From the NCBI GenBank assembly GCA_000421065.1, contig ATWD01000001.1:1852001-1916000 (forward strand): a stretch of 64,000 nucleotides of DNA. The letters are read 5' to 3'. Positions 1 through 8,682 of this stretch are shown in pieces (position 1 is the first letter of the stretch; every line of letters begins with the position of its first letter). A program made the translations under genes and the position numbers. Source of the DNA: Acidobacteriaceae bacterium TAA 166 (GTDB lineage Bacteria; Acidobacteriota; Terriglobia; Terriglobales; Acidobacteriaceae). Below the pieces are notes generated by a model. That model did not search any database, had not been told where the DNA came from, and worked only from the letters and a program-made list of their open reading frames with translations.

Positions 1-2
1 CC

Positions 3-347
3 CCGTTCTGTGAAGCAGTAGAGATGAAACGATATCTCATGGAGGTATACGATGTCCCGGAAGGTGCTATTTTACTGGAACCCCATGCGCGCCATACGAC
101 AACCAATCTCCGCAATGGGGTCAGGGAGATCCTCGATTATGGTCTCCCGAAGCAAAAGCCCTTTCTGATTGTTTCCGACGCCATACAGAGCAGCTACATC
201 GAAAGCGACGTCTTTACCAAGAGAAACATGGAGGAGCTGGGCTACCAACCTGCGACTCTAGGCAAACGCCTCTCCACCACTCAGCAAGAGGCAATGCCTT
301 CCGAGCACTCACTCTATCGAGACCCGCTCGATCCCCTCGATCCCTAA
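3..347 (+). CDS. YdcF/SanA-type DUF218 protein, C-terminal part, cut by the left edge
   Basis: The reading frame is open to the left edge, so the gene starts outside the window; the ATG at 24 is internal. The visible 114 residues carry features of the DUF218 (YdcF/SanA/ElyC) Rossmann-like fold. A helix EAVEMKRYLMEV is followed by VPEGAILLEPHARHTTTNL, which matches the family pattern of a Glu followed by T.eN, and then a strand FLIVSD. Members are usually envelope-associated proteins of uncertain enzymology (SanA affects vancomycin resistance in enterobacteria). The tail is repetitive (DPLDPLDP). Its stop overlaps by 4 nt the end of the convergent gene. The family call is good; the function is not known. 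Confidence 0.72.
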   Translation, partial: PFCEAVEMKRYLMEVYDVPEGAILLEPHARHTTTNLRNGVREILDYGLPKQKPFLIVSDAIQSSYIESDVFTKRNMEELGYQPATLGKRLSTTQQEAMPSEHSLYRDPLDPLDP

Positions 348-1753
348 GACCCAAAGCGCACCGCGATCACCTTGGAACGTGGTGCGCTTCCGTTCAGGTT
401 CGTTGTTTGCAGAAGAATTTCAAACTGCGGTACGTGCCCTCTCTTGTGAATCTCCATCGAAAGAACCTGTTCTAAATGGTCATTCTCAACGAGAAATTCC
501 GCAGCTGCTTCTGTCCCTGCGATACCAGTACCCTCCACGATTAACACTGAACCACTCCCGCTGAGATTCGGCCGCAGTGCAATAAGAGCATATGCGGCAC
601 CGTTTGGATCTCGTGGGTCGTAGTGATACATCGGCTGCTCGTGTGGGTTTGGTAACCGGTTCAGCACACTGAATATCGTCGACTTCTGATCATTTGAGAT
701 GGCGAAATTCAGGTTGGACTGAAACATGGAGAGCCAAGGATCTGATTCTTGAGCACCAATCAAAACAATGTTCGCTTCTTTGAGATCTACTAACTGTAGA
801 TCACGAGCAAAGCGAATATCAGGCTTTGACAAGGCTATCTCCGGAATACGCAGCAAGGAACTTGTCAGCTCAAGATCGGCGACAGACGTAAGCCTTCGAT
901 GCCCGATTCGTCTCGCACTTGTCTGGAGGATATCGAGAGGTGAATTGGACGGAGTGGAGAGATAACCTCGACCGATGTATTCCTGCAATGAGATTGGTTG
1001 GCCTGTAAGGTTCTCGTATAGGACGAGGCTGCTGTCCGCAGGCACAATCAGATTGCGTTTCCCCGGAGGAAAAATCTGACTCCAAAGTTGTCTCACTGAC
1101 GGAGAATCAGATTGACTAGCGGCCTGTAGTCGATGAATCTTTATCCGTTCATACGCGGCTTCTATTGCTAATAGCAAAACACAAAGAATCAGCCCCCAAA
1201 GAAATGGGGCTTGCATTCGACCAGTTCCCGGTACGTCGGCCTCAAACCTATTCTCTAAAGGCGGTGCTGCCGCGGGTGAATCGGGTATGTGGACGGTTGG
1301 GACAAAAATAGGAATATACGAGCCACGACGAAGTTCGATCCGCTGAGGTTCATTTTGGCCCTCTGCCTGAAAGTAGGCTTCCAGTCGTTGCCGTAATCGG
1401 CTCGCATGAGATCGAACGATGTTGTCTTCGGCTGAGTCGTAATCTACTCGTCGCTCGAAGACATGAATCCCGATGCGTTGTTCATTAAGCTGGTCACTTC
1501 GCCCTGCCAGCGTCTCTTCGGTAATAAATCGCAAGAAACCAGAAAGCCTGGTTGATTTTGCGAATTGTACGGATTGTGCGATCCGCTCAACGAGCTGCCA
1601 CCGAACATCGTTTGCAAACTCACTACTCTTCTGACGATCTGGAGTGGAGGAAGCAACAGACATTTTTTTCGAGACCGACCTCACAGAGAGTCTAGTCCTT
1701 CTCTGCCAATTCCACATTAACCGGTCATAAATGCGCCCGAGTGGAAGGAGCAT
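344..1753 (-). CDS. Acidobacterial regulator-like membrane protein (winged-helix-like N-terminus, one TM helix)
   Basis: About 469 residues. The start is set at the ATG at 1753, which has a GAGG six bases upstream; a TTG at 1765 and an ATG at 1663 are alternatives. Residues near 55-150 hold a block common in Acidobacteria and resembling adenylate-cyclase-linked winged-helix domains: F..STRLSGFLRFI.EE, RIGIHVFERRVDYD, then DNIVRSHASRLRQRL. A single hydrophobic segment (WGLILCVLLLAIEAA) follows near residue 190. The remaining ~250 residues form an extracytoplasmic or cytoplasmic domain I cannot assign. It has no cyclase or kinase motif. I infer a signalling or regulatory role from the N-terminal block only. 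It converges on the gene at the left edge. Confidence 0.6.
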   Translation of the reverse strand: MLLPLGRIYDRLMWNWQRRTRLSVRSVSKKMSVASSTPDRQKSSEFANDVRWQLVERIAQSVQFAKSTRLSGFLRFITEETLAGRSDQLNEQRIGIHVFERRVDYDSAEDNIVRSHASRLRQRLEAYFQAEGQNEPQRIELRRGSYIPIFVPTVHIPDSPAAAPPLENRFEADVPGTGRMQAPFLWGLILCVLLLAIEAAYERIKIHRLQAASQSDSPSVRQLWSQIFPPGKRNLIVPADSSLVLYENLTGQPISLQEYIGRGYLSTPSNSPLDILQTSARRIGHRRLTSVADLELTSSLLRIPEIALSKPDIRFARDLQLVDLKEANIVLIGAQESDPWLSMFQSNLNFAISNDQKSTIFSVLNRLPNPHEQPMYHYDPRDPNGAAYALIALRPNLSGSGSVLIVEGTGIAGTEAAAEFLVENDHLEQVLSMEIHKRGHVPQFEILLQTTNLNGSAPRSKVIAVRFGS

Positions 1754-1820
1754 TTTGTGCCTCAATGGTTCTCACATAACAAAACAGGATACCCTAACAA
1801 CAATCACTTGTTTCTGTAGC

Positions 1821-2503
1821 CTATTGAATCAATCGGGCTTGAAGATGGTTTGGTAGGCAACGGCGGAATGTGAGGTTCGCAGTGACCTTGGGTTGCCGTC
1901 CGGGCTGGGCGACAGGTTCGTCGCCCTGTCGAAGGTTTGTGCAGGACACGGTTGCGATAGTTGCCCTTATCCATGAACAAACCGCGTGGGCTGGGAAAGA
2001 TAACGCTTGCGGGTCCAACGGCGGCAAACCACACTTACCCTTTCTCTTGTTGTATTGCTCTTGGCTGATCCGGCGCCCTGCTACGAGTTCATCCGCCAGC
2101 TCTTCGGCAATCGGAATCGTCGTGAGACTTCCTTTGGTCTTGCCGAAGGAGCGGATCTTACCTTTGTAGATGGTCTCTTTGATGGCGAGGGTACATTCCT
2201 CGTACTCAAAGCAGAGCCAGCGAAAGCAAACAGCTCGCTCGGTCGCAGGGCACTGGTCATGTCGAGCTTTATCAGAATCCGGTCGCGGAGATCGAGTGCG
2301 GCGAGCGCAGAACGCAACTGGTTCCACGTCAGCACTGTCTTGTCGGTCTCGCGCAGATTGACCGGCGTCTTCAGCTTGCGCGCCGGGTCCTTCGTGAGCC
2401 TCCAGGGACAGAGTCTTGCAATGCCGGGCTTATACGCGGGATATCTTTGCTGAGGAAGTTGAGGGATGCTTTGATGAAAAGCGAACAGATTGAAGTGGTA
2501 CAC
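1821..2503 (-). pseudogene. Decayed tyrosine recombinase (phage-type integrase)
   Basis: Pieces of one integrase are spread over three minus-strand frames. From 2503 down, one frame reads DPARKLKTPVNLRETDKTVLTW and then a core motif LDMTSALRPSELFAF, with the catalytic Arg in LRPSE. Near 2215-2230 the match jumps frame and continues as KETIYKGKIRSFGKTKGSLTTIP. A third frame (about 1990-1950) gives IFPSPRGLFMDKGNYRNRV. The C-terminal catalytic H..R and Tyr box is absent. At least two frameshifts and a truncation mean no functional product. It marks an old integration event beside other decayed genes. The family call rests on order and spacing of these blocks. Confidence 0.72.
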
Positions 2504-2807
2504 GGCAGTGGGAATGTGTTTGTGATTTTGGATATGAACAGGCAGATGTCGAACAGTTCAAGGCGATTCTGGCGGCTGAAATTATCAAAATGCTTGATCG
2601 GAAAGGACTGAGTGTGCGTGGCGCTCACAGCCGCACAGGCATTGCCGCCGCCGATTTTTCCCGTATCCGCAACGCTGACCTCGGACGATTCACGCTTGAC
2701 CGTTTGGTGTCATCATCAATCGGCTCGGATCGCGGATTGAGATCAAAGTGAAAGTACATCGAGTGCAAGCGACGGAACACGCGACAGCCCAACTCGCCGC
2801 CACTTAA
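2474..2807 (+). pseudogene. Frameshifted XRE/HTH regulator (antitoxin-like)
   Basis: The plus strand starts at ATG 2474 (MKSEQIEVVHGSGNVF). It shifts frame near 2520 into DFGYEQADVEQFKAILAAEI, continues as KMLDRKGLSVRGAHSRTGIA and AADFSRIRNADLGRFTLDRL, and shifts again near 2705 into INRLGSRIEIKVKV, ending at 2807. This is the layout of small XRE-family proteins of the HigA-like type, with an HTH made of LSVRGAHSRTGIAAADFSRIRN. Two frameshifts make it a pseudogene. No convincing toxin partner is visible upstream; the opposite strand there is integrase remnant. Nothing supportable lies in 2808-2981. Confidence 0.65.
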
Positions 2808-2981
2808 AATACTGCTACGGCACAATAAATGAATGACAGTTACGTATTTGCTTCTGGAATTTCCCGGTAAGCGCCTCCCAGAAGATTTCGCAGACTCCAA
2901 CTTCGTTTTCTGAGCAGACACTCAACGTCGATGGCGGCAAGCGCATGCCATGAGCGAGTAACGAGGAGGTTTTTCTTGGTT

Positions 2982-3863
2982 TCAGGCGCTCACAAGACAG
3001 TCAATGAACAGGCGAACCTTCGGCGCAAGGTGTTTCCTAGTGGGATAAACCGCGAAGATCGGGACCGGATCGGGCTCCTTCGATTCAAGAACCCGCTGCA
3101 GTCGGCCTTCCAGTATCTCCTTCTCAACAAGGTAATCGGGCATTTGTAAGATGCCGAGGCCATCAACCGCCGCGTCGCGGATCGCGAGACAACTATCAAA
3201 GCGGACCCTCGCTTGTATATCGAATGCGGCGACATCCCCATTGTCCATCCGCCCAAACCAAGGCTGGGGCTGCCCCCGTAGCACGAACTGGAGGCAGTCA
3301 TGATTTCTCAGTTCCTCCAGCGATTCCGGTTCTCCATGATGCGCAAGATATTCTGGTGACGCGCAATAACTGACCTTGTGACGGGAAATGATTCGCGAGA
3401 TCAGGTCTTGGCCAACCTTGGGTGCGCGCAACCGCAAAGCCAGATCAAGCCCTTCCCCTACCACATCGACGGTCTGGTCATTAAAGGTGACATCGGCTTC
3501 CAGCCTCGGCCATGCAGTCAGGAATCCTGTCAACACCGGCAGGACTTTGCTGCGGCCATATGCATCCGGCGCATGCATCCGCAGCACGCCGCGCGGTTCT
3601 CCGCTGCAACCGATCAGATCGTCAAGCGCGGTCTCCAGTTCCTTGATCGCGTCCGTCGCACGCGCATAGAGAGCCTGACCTTCATTCGTTAACGTCACGA
3701 CCCGCGTCGTGCGGTGGAAAAGGCGTGTTCCCGTCTGCTGCTCCAAACGTGCCACGGCCTTGGCGACAGCCGAGCGGGTTAGACCAAGGGTGTTGGCGGC
3801 CGTTGCGAAGCTTTCAGCTTCAGCTGCGGCGGTGAAAACGCGGAATACGTTCAGGTCGGTCAT
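2982..3863 (-). CDS. LysR-family transcriptional regulator
   Basis: A 293-residue LysR regulator. The start is taken at ATG 3863 (MTDLNVFRVF) because the HTH begins right there; the longer ORF adds ten residues without homology. The HTH is SFATAANTLGLTRSAVAKAV followed by ARLEQQTGTRLFHRTTRVV and LTNEG. The rest is the substrate-binding domain (LRMHAPDAYGRSKVLP...), and the length is normal for the family (~300). It is divergent from the small gene at 4004, with a 140-nt shared intergenic region that contains an inverted repeat at 3896-3914, so the neighbour is a likely target. The inducer is unknown. Confidence 0.88.
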   Translation of the reverse strand: MTDLNVFRVFTAAAEAESFATAANTLGLTRSAVAKAVARLEQQTGTRLFHRTTRVVTLTNEGQALYARATDAIKELETALDDLIGCSGEPRGVLRMHAPDAYGRSKVLPVLTGFLTAWPRLEADVTFNDQTVDVVGEGLDLALRLRAPKVGQDLISRIISRHKVSYCASPEYLAHHGEPESLEELRNHDCLQFVLRGQPQPWFGRMDNGDVAAFDIQARVRFDSCLAIRDAAVDGLGILQMPDYLVEKEILEGRLQRVLESKEPDPVPIFAVYPTRKHLAPKVRLFIDCLVSA

Positions 3864-3895
3864 GGTCCCCTTTTGACGAGCCCAAGACTCCACTC

Positions 3896-3914
3896 TGGAG
3901 AATTAAAATCTCCA
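3896..3914. promoter_or_regulatory. Inverted repeat between the divergent LysR gene and its neighbour
   Basis: TGGAGA, a seven-base AT-rich spacer, then TCTCCA form a perfect 6-bp inverted repeat just upstream of the LysR start and in the shared control region. LysR proteins usually bind such dyads. The role is inferred from position. Confidence 0.4.
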
Positions 3915-4003
3915 ATATGGATGCTAAACTTCTTATCGAAGAATAGGATACTGCAAAAAATGGCAACGAGCTTTTGTACCAAATTCCAGACAAGGGGTGA
4001 AGA

Positions 4004-4369
4004 ATGGCATCTTACATGCTTGCTCAATTGCAGCTCAAATATGGCATAGCAAATCTCAACCGTTATAAAGAGGCGATGGTCACAGTGCAGAAGTTCTTCG
4101 AAAATGAAGGGATTCGCCTTCGCCATGGCATGATCACGCGCGTGGGGCGGCTCTATGAGGTGTGGAACCTGTGGGAAATCGAGGACCACGGTCATGTGTC
4201 TCGCGCCCTGGCTCGAGGTGCTAATCAACCAGAGGCTTCAGCGGTCAACACGGCACTTGCGGAAGTCGTCGAATACGAAAACGTCCGTTTTCTCGATACT
4301 CTTCCGTTCTCGCTAGAAAGCCAGAAGCAAGGAGATGCGCACACAGAACAGAGCCCGCCTATACCCTAA
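4004..4369 (+). CDS. Small NIPSNAP-like (dimeric alpha-beta barrel) protein
   Basis: A 121-residue soluble protein with no signal peptide. Its arrangement is a beta strand (YMLAQLQLKYG), an amphipathic helix (LNRYKEAMVTVQKFFENEG), the strand IRLRHGMITRVGRLYEVWNLWEIED, then a helix. This resembles NIPSNAP/DABB ferredoxin-like domains, where the pattern VG.L.EV.NLWE.ED is typical. The C-terminal 15 residues are low complexity. The function is unknown. It is transcribed divergently from the LysR gene and is probably regulated by it. Confidence 0.5.
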   Translation: MASYMLAQLQLKYGIANLNRYKEAMVTVQKFFENEGIRLRHGMITRVGRLYEVWNLWEIEDHGHVSRALARGANQPEASAVNTALAEVVEYENVRFLDTLPFSLESQKQGDAHTEQSPPIP

Positions 4370-4531
4370 AAAACAGAGCTGGCGTTCCCCTCTTGTTTGG
4401 CCAGACCAAGCGATCCAATGGCCGGCACACCCGTAGCTCGCCCCGGTCACCGTCATAGCTCGCCTCGCGGCACCCGCCGTTCACTAGTTGCCATTAGCAT
4501 GCGATATGAACGAAAGAGCGCGACACGGGAA

Positions 4532-4672
4532 CTAAGACGATTGAGTTGCCAGAATGGCGATGCCCCTCTGAGGTGTGCGGATTACCTTACCTTTCTTCAG
4601 CGGGTATGCATTTGCACTAGCCGAGAACGCTAGTGCAGTGAGCGCTGCCGAGATTTTTTGCTGGAGTGACAT
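4532..4672 (-). CDS. Possible 46-residue exported peptide (weak)
   Basis: A short minus-strand frame, MSLQQKISAALTALAFSASA then NAYPLKKGK..., looks like a Sec signal peptide cut after ANA followed by 24 residues. There is no clear Shine-Dalgarno and I recognise no homologue. It may be the 5' remnant of a secreted-protein gene in this decayed zone. Confidence 0.22.
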   Translation of the reverse strand: MSLQQKISAALTALAFSASANAYPLKKGKVIRTPQRGIAILATQSS

Positions 4673-4719
4673 ACCGTGCTGTGGATTATTTGTGATTCAG
4701 AAGTTTGAACAGGCGCGAC

Positions 4720-5167
4720 ATGCGCCAACTCAATCTGTCGATCGAAAGACTCATTTGCCGTCATTTCTCTCGCTCAGGAAGGAAGTCTTGAGCGAGCTGG
4801 AAAAGTCCTGGGTTTGGGACGGCCAGCTATTGGAAAGCATGTTGGTATCGTAGAAGCAGAGGGCGGGACACCACTTTTTGAGCGCCATGGCGGCAGGTGG
4901 GTATTGAATGAAGAGGACAGGCTTTCGCGCCGAAATCATCCCCCGTCCATCTTGTATGCACGGATGGGGCTAGACCTTGTGCAGTCTCAGGTAAAGCTGC
5001 AGACCAATCATCTCTTCGTCGGCTACTCCACATTCTTGCATCTACGGCTCATCGACGTTATCAAGCATATCCGGCTTGAGGAACATTCCACGTCGCTTCT
5101 CGCGGATTCTGAAGTTGCAACCACCAAGAGAATTTTCGTTGAGCTTAGCAAAGCTTGCGTCATGTGA
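4720..5167 (+). pseudogene. LysR-family regulator remnant (frameshifted, truncated)
   Basis: ATG 4720 opens MRQLNLSI. Then the frame shifts near 4745 and the second frame reads DSFAVISLAQEGSLERAGKV, LGLGRPAIGKHVGIVEAEGG and TPLFERHGGRWVLNEE, a clear LysR winged-helix domain. It continues (VKLQTNHLFVGYSTFLHLRL, IDVIKHIRLEEH) into the start of an effector domain and stops at 5167, about half of normal length. It is unlike the intact LysR at 2982 in sequence and so is not a copy of it. Nothing supportable is seen in 5168-5424. Confidence 0.68.
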
Positions 5168-5424
5168 CTCTGGAAATCCATAAAGCGCGAACGAACTGAT
5201 GTTCTGAATGCCTCTGTCCTTGTGGCGCTCCAAAGTAAAGCCTGGCCCATAGTGCCTCCTTCTCGATCAGAAAAGTATGCACCATCAAATGCAGGAACTA
5301 AACGGCTAGGGTGTATCGAAAAATTCACTTTCCATCTCTGTCTGGAGTTGTTGCAGTAGGTAGAAGGGAAGTTTGCGGTATGAGTTAACTGAGGGGCAGC
5401 GGCGGAAAATATGTCGATACAACC

Positions 5425-7443
5425 CTAGGGCGAAATCTCTGGCAAAGCGAAGGCCACAATGGTTGAGCCAGCGGTGGTCACGACGTATTGATGGCCGTCG
5501 AACGTATAGGTCATAGGCGAAGAGTGCGGTGCCGCATTGGTCTGGAAATTCCATAACAGCTTGCCTGTCTTCGCATCGGCGGCGGCAAACCCTCCGTCGT
5601 CCGCTCCGAAGAAGACCACCCCGCCCGCTGTGCTGAGCACGCCGCCCCAAGTGTCTGCCGCGCCGGTCTGCGGAAGCTGCCAAACAGCCTTTCCAGTATG
5701 GATATCGAGGGCGCGCAGGACGCGCACGCCGGGATCCTTCGGATCGCCCGTAAACGAGCCACCCATATATCCGCGCCCAAGCTGGAAGCTCATGTCGGTG
5801 CGGGTGTAGATGCCACACTTGTCATTCGTCTGTACGTAGTAAAGGCCCGTCCCTGGATTCCAGGAAGCCGAGTACCAGTTAGAGGCTCCATTCAGCCATG
5901 GGCAGATCATGGTTCCCTCGTGCGTCGCCTCCTGCTCCGGTGCCGTCACCGGATGGCCGTTGGCATCAAGTCCAGTGGCCCACGTGAGCTTTGGAGTGTA
6001 CGCGCTTCCGAAGAGGAACTTCCCGTTGGTGCGGTCCAGCACATACAGGAATCCGTTGCGATTGGCCTGCACCAGAAGCTTGCGCGGCCTACCCTCCCAC
6101 GTGGTGTCGATCAGGGCGCTGGGCGCCATGGCATCGAAATCATGCACGTCATGAGGCGTGAACTGGAAGTACCACTTCCTCTTTCCAGTTTTCGGGTCGA
6201 GCGCGAGGATGGACTCGGTGTAGAGGTTATCGCCTCCCCGCTGATCGCCGATCAGGTCGGGACCGGGGTTGCCCACCGGCCAGAAGAGCGTATCGAGCTC
6301 CGGGTCGTAGCTTCCCGTCATCCAGGTGGCTCCGCTGGGATGATCGATGCCGTCGCCCTTCCAGGTCTCGCTACCGGGCTCGCCACGTTGCGGCACGGTC
6401 CAAATGCGCCACAGCTCCTTGCCGGTATCCTGCGCATAGGCGGCAAGAAAGCCGCGCGCTCCGTCGTCTCCGCCAGCGATGCCGGCGACGATCATGTCGC
6501 CCACGGGCAGCGGAGCCCCGGTTCCGTTATAGTTTTGGTGCCAGTCGGCCATGGTGGTCTCCCACAGCAGCTTGCCGGTCGAGCGGTCCAGCGCGACCAG
6601 ATGCGCGTTGTCGGTGGCCATGAAGACGCGATTTCCTGCGATGGCCGCGCCGCGGTTGGCTCCTCCTGCGGCTACACCTAACAGTTTTGGAGTTCGTTGG
6701 CGCTGCCAGTGCCAGATCTGGCGGCCGCTCCCCGCATCGAGCGCATAGCACTCGTTGGCCGAAGTCACGTACATCACGCCATCCGCGACCACCGGCGTGG
6801 TCTGGAGGCTATGGGTCCCGTTCAGGTCGAAGATCCAGCGTGGCTGCAGAGTATGGACATTCGTCAGAGTGATCTGGGCCAGCTTGCTATAGCGGTCGCC
6901 GCGGCCGGTCCCGTTGTAGCTCGTCCATGTTGTCTCGGAGGTGACGGCGCGATAGGTGCCGTTCGCGTTCTTGCGCAGGAGATGGAGCCTCTGCTGTCCA
7001 TCCAGAAGCTGAAGATCGGTAGAGGAACGATTCAGCGCTGTGCCGGAGAGGGTTTCTCCATTCTGAAGCTTGACGGTCATGGGAGCGGCGGCAAGCCCGT
7101 TGTTCGGCTGCAGGGTGTGAAGAAAACGGATGAGGTGTTCGCGGTCCTGGCCCTCGAGATCCGCAAAGGCGGGCATGCCCGAGGAGGGAAGACCATCGTG
7201 CAGAAGATGGGTCAACTCTTCGTCACTGCGCAAGGGAACGCGGGAGACGATGCTGGGGGCGAACTCACCCCCATTGCCGTTGGTGCCATGACAGGACGCA
7301 CACCGGGTGCGAAAGATTTGTTGGCCCTGTTGGCCAAGAGGCCCGGGCGAGCTGACTTGTATGTTGTTTTGCGGCGCCTGGGCCGATGCGTACCCCGCGC
7401 ACCCCAAAGCTGCCAGCAGAGCCAAACACCCTATCTGCTTCAT
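5425..7443 (-). CDS. Exported cytochrome c-PQQ quinoprotein fusion dehydrogenase
   Basis: 672 residues. The signal peptide ends at YASA (residue 21). A cytochrome c domain (about 40-115) has haem motif CASCH at 48-52 and an axial-Met candidate in SSGMPAF. A short beta module (about 120-160: VKLQNGETLSGTAL...) precedes an eight-bladed PQQ propeller (about 175-670) with W-motifs such as ALDAGSGRQIWHW, ALDRSTGKLLWE and ALDPKTGKRKWYF. The GDNLYTES and FTPHDVHDFD blocks match the active-site region of PQQ alcohol/glucose dehydrogenases, where the Asp of GDN acts as base. It would oxidise an alcohol or sugar in the periplasm and pass electrons to its own haem. The substrate cannot be read. It stands alone, upstream of no obvious partner. 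Confidence 0.86.
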   Translation of the reverse strand: MKQIGCLALLAALGCAGYASAQAPQNNIQVSSPGPLGQQGQQIFRTRCASCHGTNGNGGEFAPSIVSRVPLRSDEELTHLLHDGLPSSGMPAFADLEGQDREHLIRFLHTLQPNNGLAAAPMTVKLQNGETLSGTALNRSSTDLQLLDGQQRLHLLRKNANGTYRAVTSETTWTSYNGTGRGDRYSKLAQITLTNVHTLQPRWIFDLNGTHSLQTTPVVADGVMYVTSANECYALDAGSGRQIWHWQRQRTPKLLGVAAGGANRGAAIAGNRVFMATDNAHLVALDRSTGKLLWETTMADWHQNYNGTGAPLPVGDMIVAGIAGGDDGARGFLAAYAQDTGKELWRIWTVPQRGEPGSETWKGDGIDHPSGATWMTGSYDPELDTLFWPVGNPGPDLIGDQRGGDNLYTESILALDPKTGKRKWYFQFTPHDVHDFDAMAPSALIDTTWEGRPRKLLVQANRNGFLYVLDRTNGKFLFGSAYTPKLTWATGLDANGHPVTAPEQEATHEGTMICPWLNGASNWYSASWNPGTGLYYVQTNDKCGIYTRTDMSFQLGRGYMGGSFTGDPKDPGVRVLRALDIHTGKAVWQLPQTGAADTWGGVLSTAGGVVFFGADDGGFAAADAKTGKLLWNFQTNAAPHSSPMTYTFDGHQYVVTTAGSTIVAFALPEISP

Positions 7444-7515
7444 TTAGCCCTCCACGTCTCCACACTACCATGGAGAGATGTGGGACTCATCAAGAGGCGA
7501 GGGCCGTCCCAAGCA

Positions 7516-7545
7516 GAGAAAGCCCTGCCGGAGCAGGGCTTTCTC
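7516..7545 (-). terminator. Hairpin terminator after rpmA
   Basis: GAGAAAGCCCTGC and GCAGGGCTTTCTC form a perfect 13-bp stem with a 4-nt loop, 21 nt past the rpmA stop. On the minus strand a T/C-rich stretch follows. It separates the ribosomal operon from the quinoprotein gene. Confidence 0.8.
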
Positions 7546-7566
7546 CGTAGAGATCAGGAAGAGAGT

Positions 7567-7830
7567 TTAGGCGGTCGCGATGGGATCGATCGAGACGAAG
7601 CGGCCGTGCTGGCCGCGGTCCTGGAAGCGGACCACGCCGTCGATCTTGGCGAACAGGGTGTCGTCCTTGCCGCGGCCGACGTTGAGGCCGGGCTTCAGCG
7701 GAGTTCCGCGCTGGCGGACCAGGATGGAGCCACCGGTGACCGTCTGGCCGCCGAAACGCTTGACGCCGAGGCGCTGCGCGTTGGAGTCGCGACCGTTTTT
7801 GGAAGAACCTAGACCTTTTTTATGTGCCAT
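7567..7830 (-). CDS. rpmA: 50S ribosomal protein L27
   Basis: 87 residues, full length. It begins [20 protein letters not shown] and contains the diagnostic LGVKRFGGQ and [10 protein letters not shown] blocks. L27 reaches the peptidyl-transferase centre with its N-terminus. Here the N-terminus has the short form (no cleaved extension as in Firmicutes). It lies 128 nt downstream of rplU on the same strand, the usual rplU-rpmA operon order. Confidence 0.98.
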   Translation of the reverse strand: MAHKKGLGSSKNGRDSNAQRLGVKRFGGQTVTGGSILVRQRGTPLKPGLNVGRGKDDTLFAKIDGVVRFQDRGQHGRFVSIDPIATA

Positions 7831-7958
7831 TTCGATTGCCTCTTTCGCGCCGCTCGCTCTGAGCCAAGCGCTTCAAAATCTAAAATCTGGATGCCGCAAG
7901 CTTCGGAATCCGGGTAACCGTCAAACCCTGATCGATGGTTCGTGAGACGGGGAGTGGA

Positions 7959-8279
7959 TTACTGCAGCGACTTGCCGTTGACGAAGATCTCGTTGATCTT
8001 GACCTCGACGTAGTTCTGGCGGTGGCCCTGCATCTTCTTGTACTGCTTCTTGCGCTTCAGCTTGAAGACGAGGATCTTGTCGCCGCGGCCTTCGCCGATG
8101 ACCGATGCGGTCACCTTGGCGCCGTTCAGGTCTCCCTCGAACTTGCCTGCTTCGCCCGAGACGGCGAGAACGTCGGAGAACTCCAGGGCCCCGTCCTGAT
8201 GGGGCGTGGTCTCGATCTTCAGGGTGTCGCCGGGAACGACCCGATACTGCTTGCCGCCGGTGCGGATGACTGCGTACAT
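7959..8279 (-). CDS. rplU: 50S ribosomal protein L21
   Basis: 106 residues, full length. MYAVIRTGGKQYRV at the start and the C-terminal KRKKQYKKMQGHRQNYVEVK block are diagnostic of L21, which binds 23S rRNA near L20. It is the first gene of the rplU-rpmA pair; the promoter must lie in 8280-8550. That ~400-nt gap before the next gene holds the leader and the repeat at 8548-8664, with no other supportable gene. Confidence 0.98.
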   Translation of the reverse strand: MYAVIRTGGKQYRVVPGDTLKIETTPHQDGALEFSDVLAVSGEAGKFEGDLNGAKVTASVIGEGRGDKILVFKLKRKKQYKKMQGHRQNYVEVKINEIFVNGKSLQ

Positions 8280-8547
8280 GACTTGAAACCTCTAAGCGCG
8301 CTCGAAGAGAGCTCGACCGCTTCCTTCATGAATTGTGCTGCATGGGGCGTCTGCAGAGGTGTCTTCCGGATCGACCCGTCTGAACCCGATTGAGGGCTCA
8401 AAAACCTGCCGTCTCCAAACAGAAATACCTGGGCTACAGCGCCAAACTTAATAAGTGTATCGTGTTATGGGCGAAGGGTCAACCTTTGTGAAGGGAGTTT
8501 GAAGACTGTTGCGAGATCCCTGCGATCGCCAGGGAAAAAAGACATCT

Positions 8548-8664
8548 CTCAAGCGACCAACGGAGCCCCCACCCCCAAGGGCCAACACACGTCACGAAGT
8601 GACCGCCCGCACCGGGTCCCCACAAACAGGCCTTCGTTTGTGGGGTGGCCGAGCGCAATGGGCC
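8548..8664. repeat. Dispersed fold-back repeat, half-length copy
   Basis: It contains CAAGCGACCAACGG, CACGAAGTGACCGCCC and CCCCACAAACAGGCCTTCGT, shared with the other long copies. The left half seen elsewhere is missing. It lies between convergently placed rplU leader and the metallophosphoesterase 3' end. Confidence 0.75.
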
Positions 8665-8682
8665 AGGTCATGATTCTTTCCT

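Noticed and set aside
2007..2453. Plus-strand 148-codon frame in the integrase remnant
   Set aside because: The conserved blocks are on the minus strand; the plus frame matches nothing.
2474..2807. Toxin-antitoxin locus
   Set aside because: The XRE-like gene is frameshifted twice and no toxin frame is found beside it; the upstream DNA is integrase remnant on the other strand.
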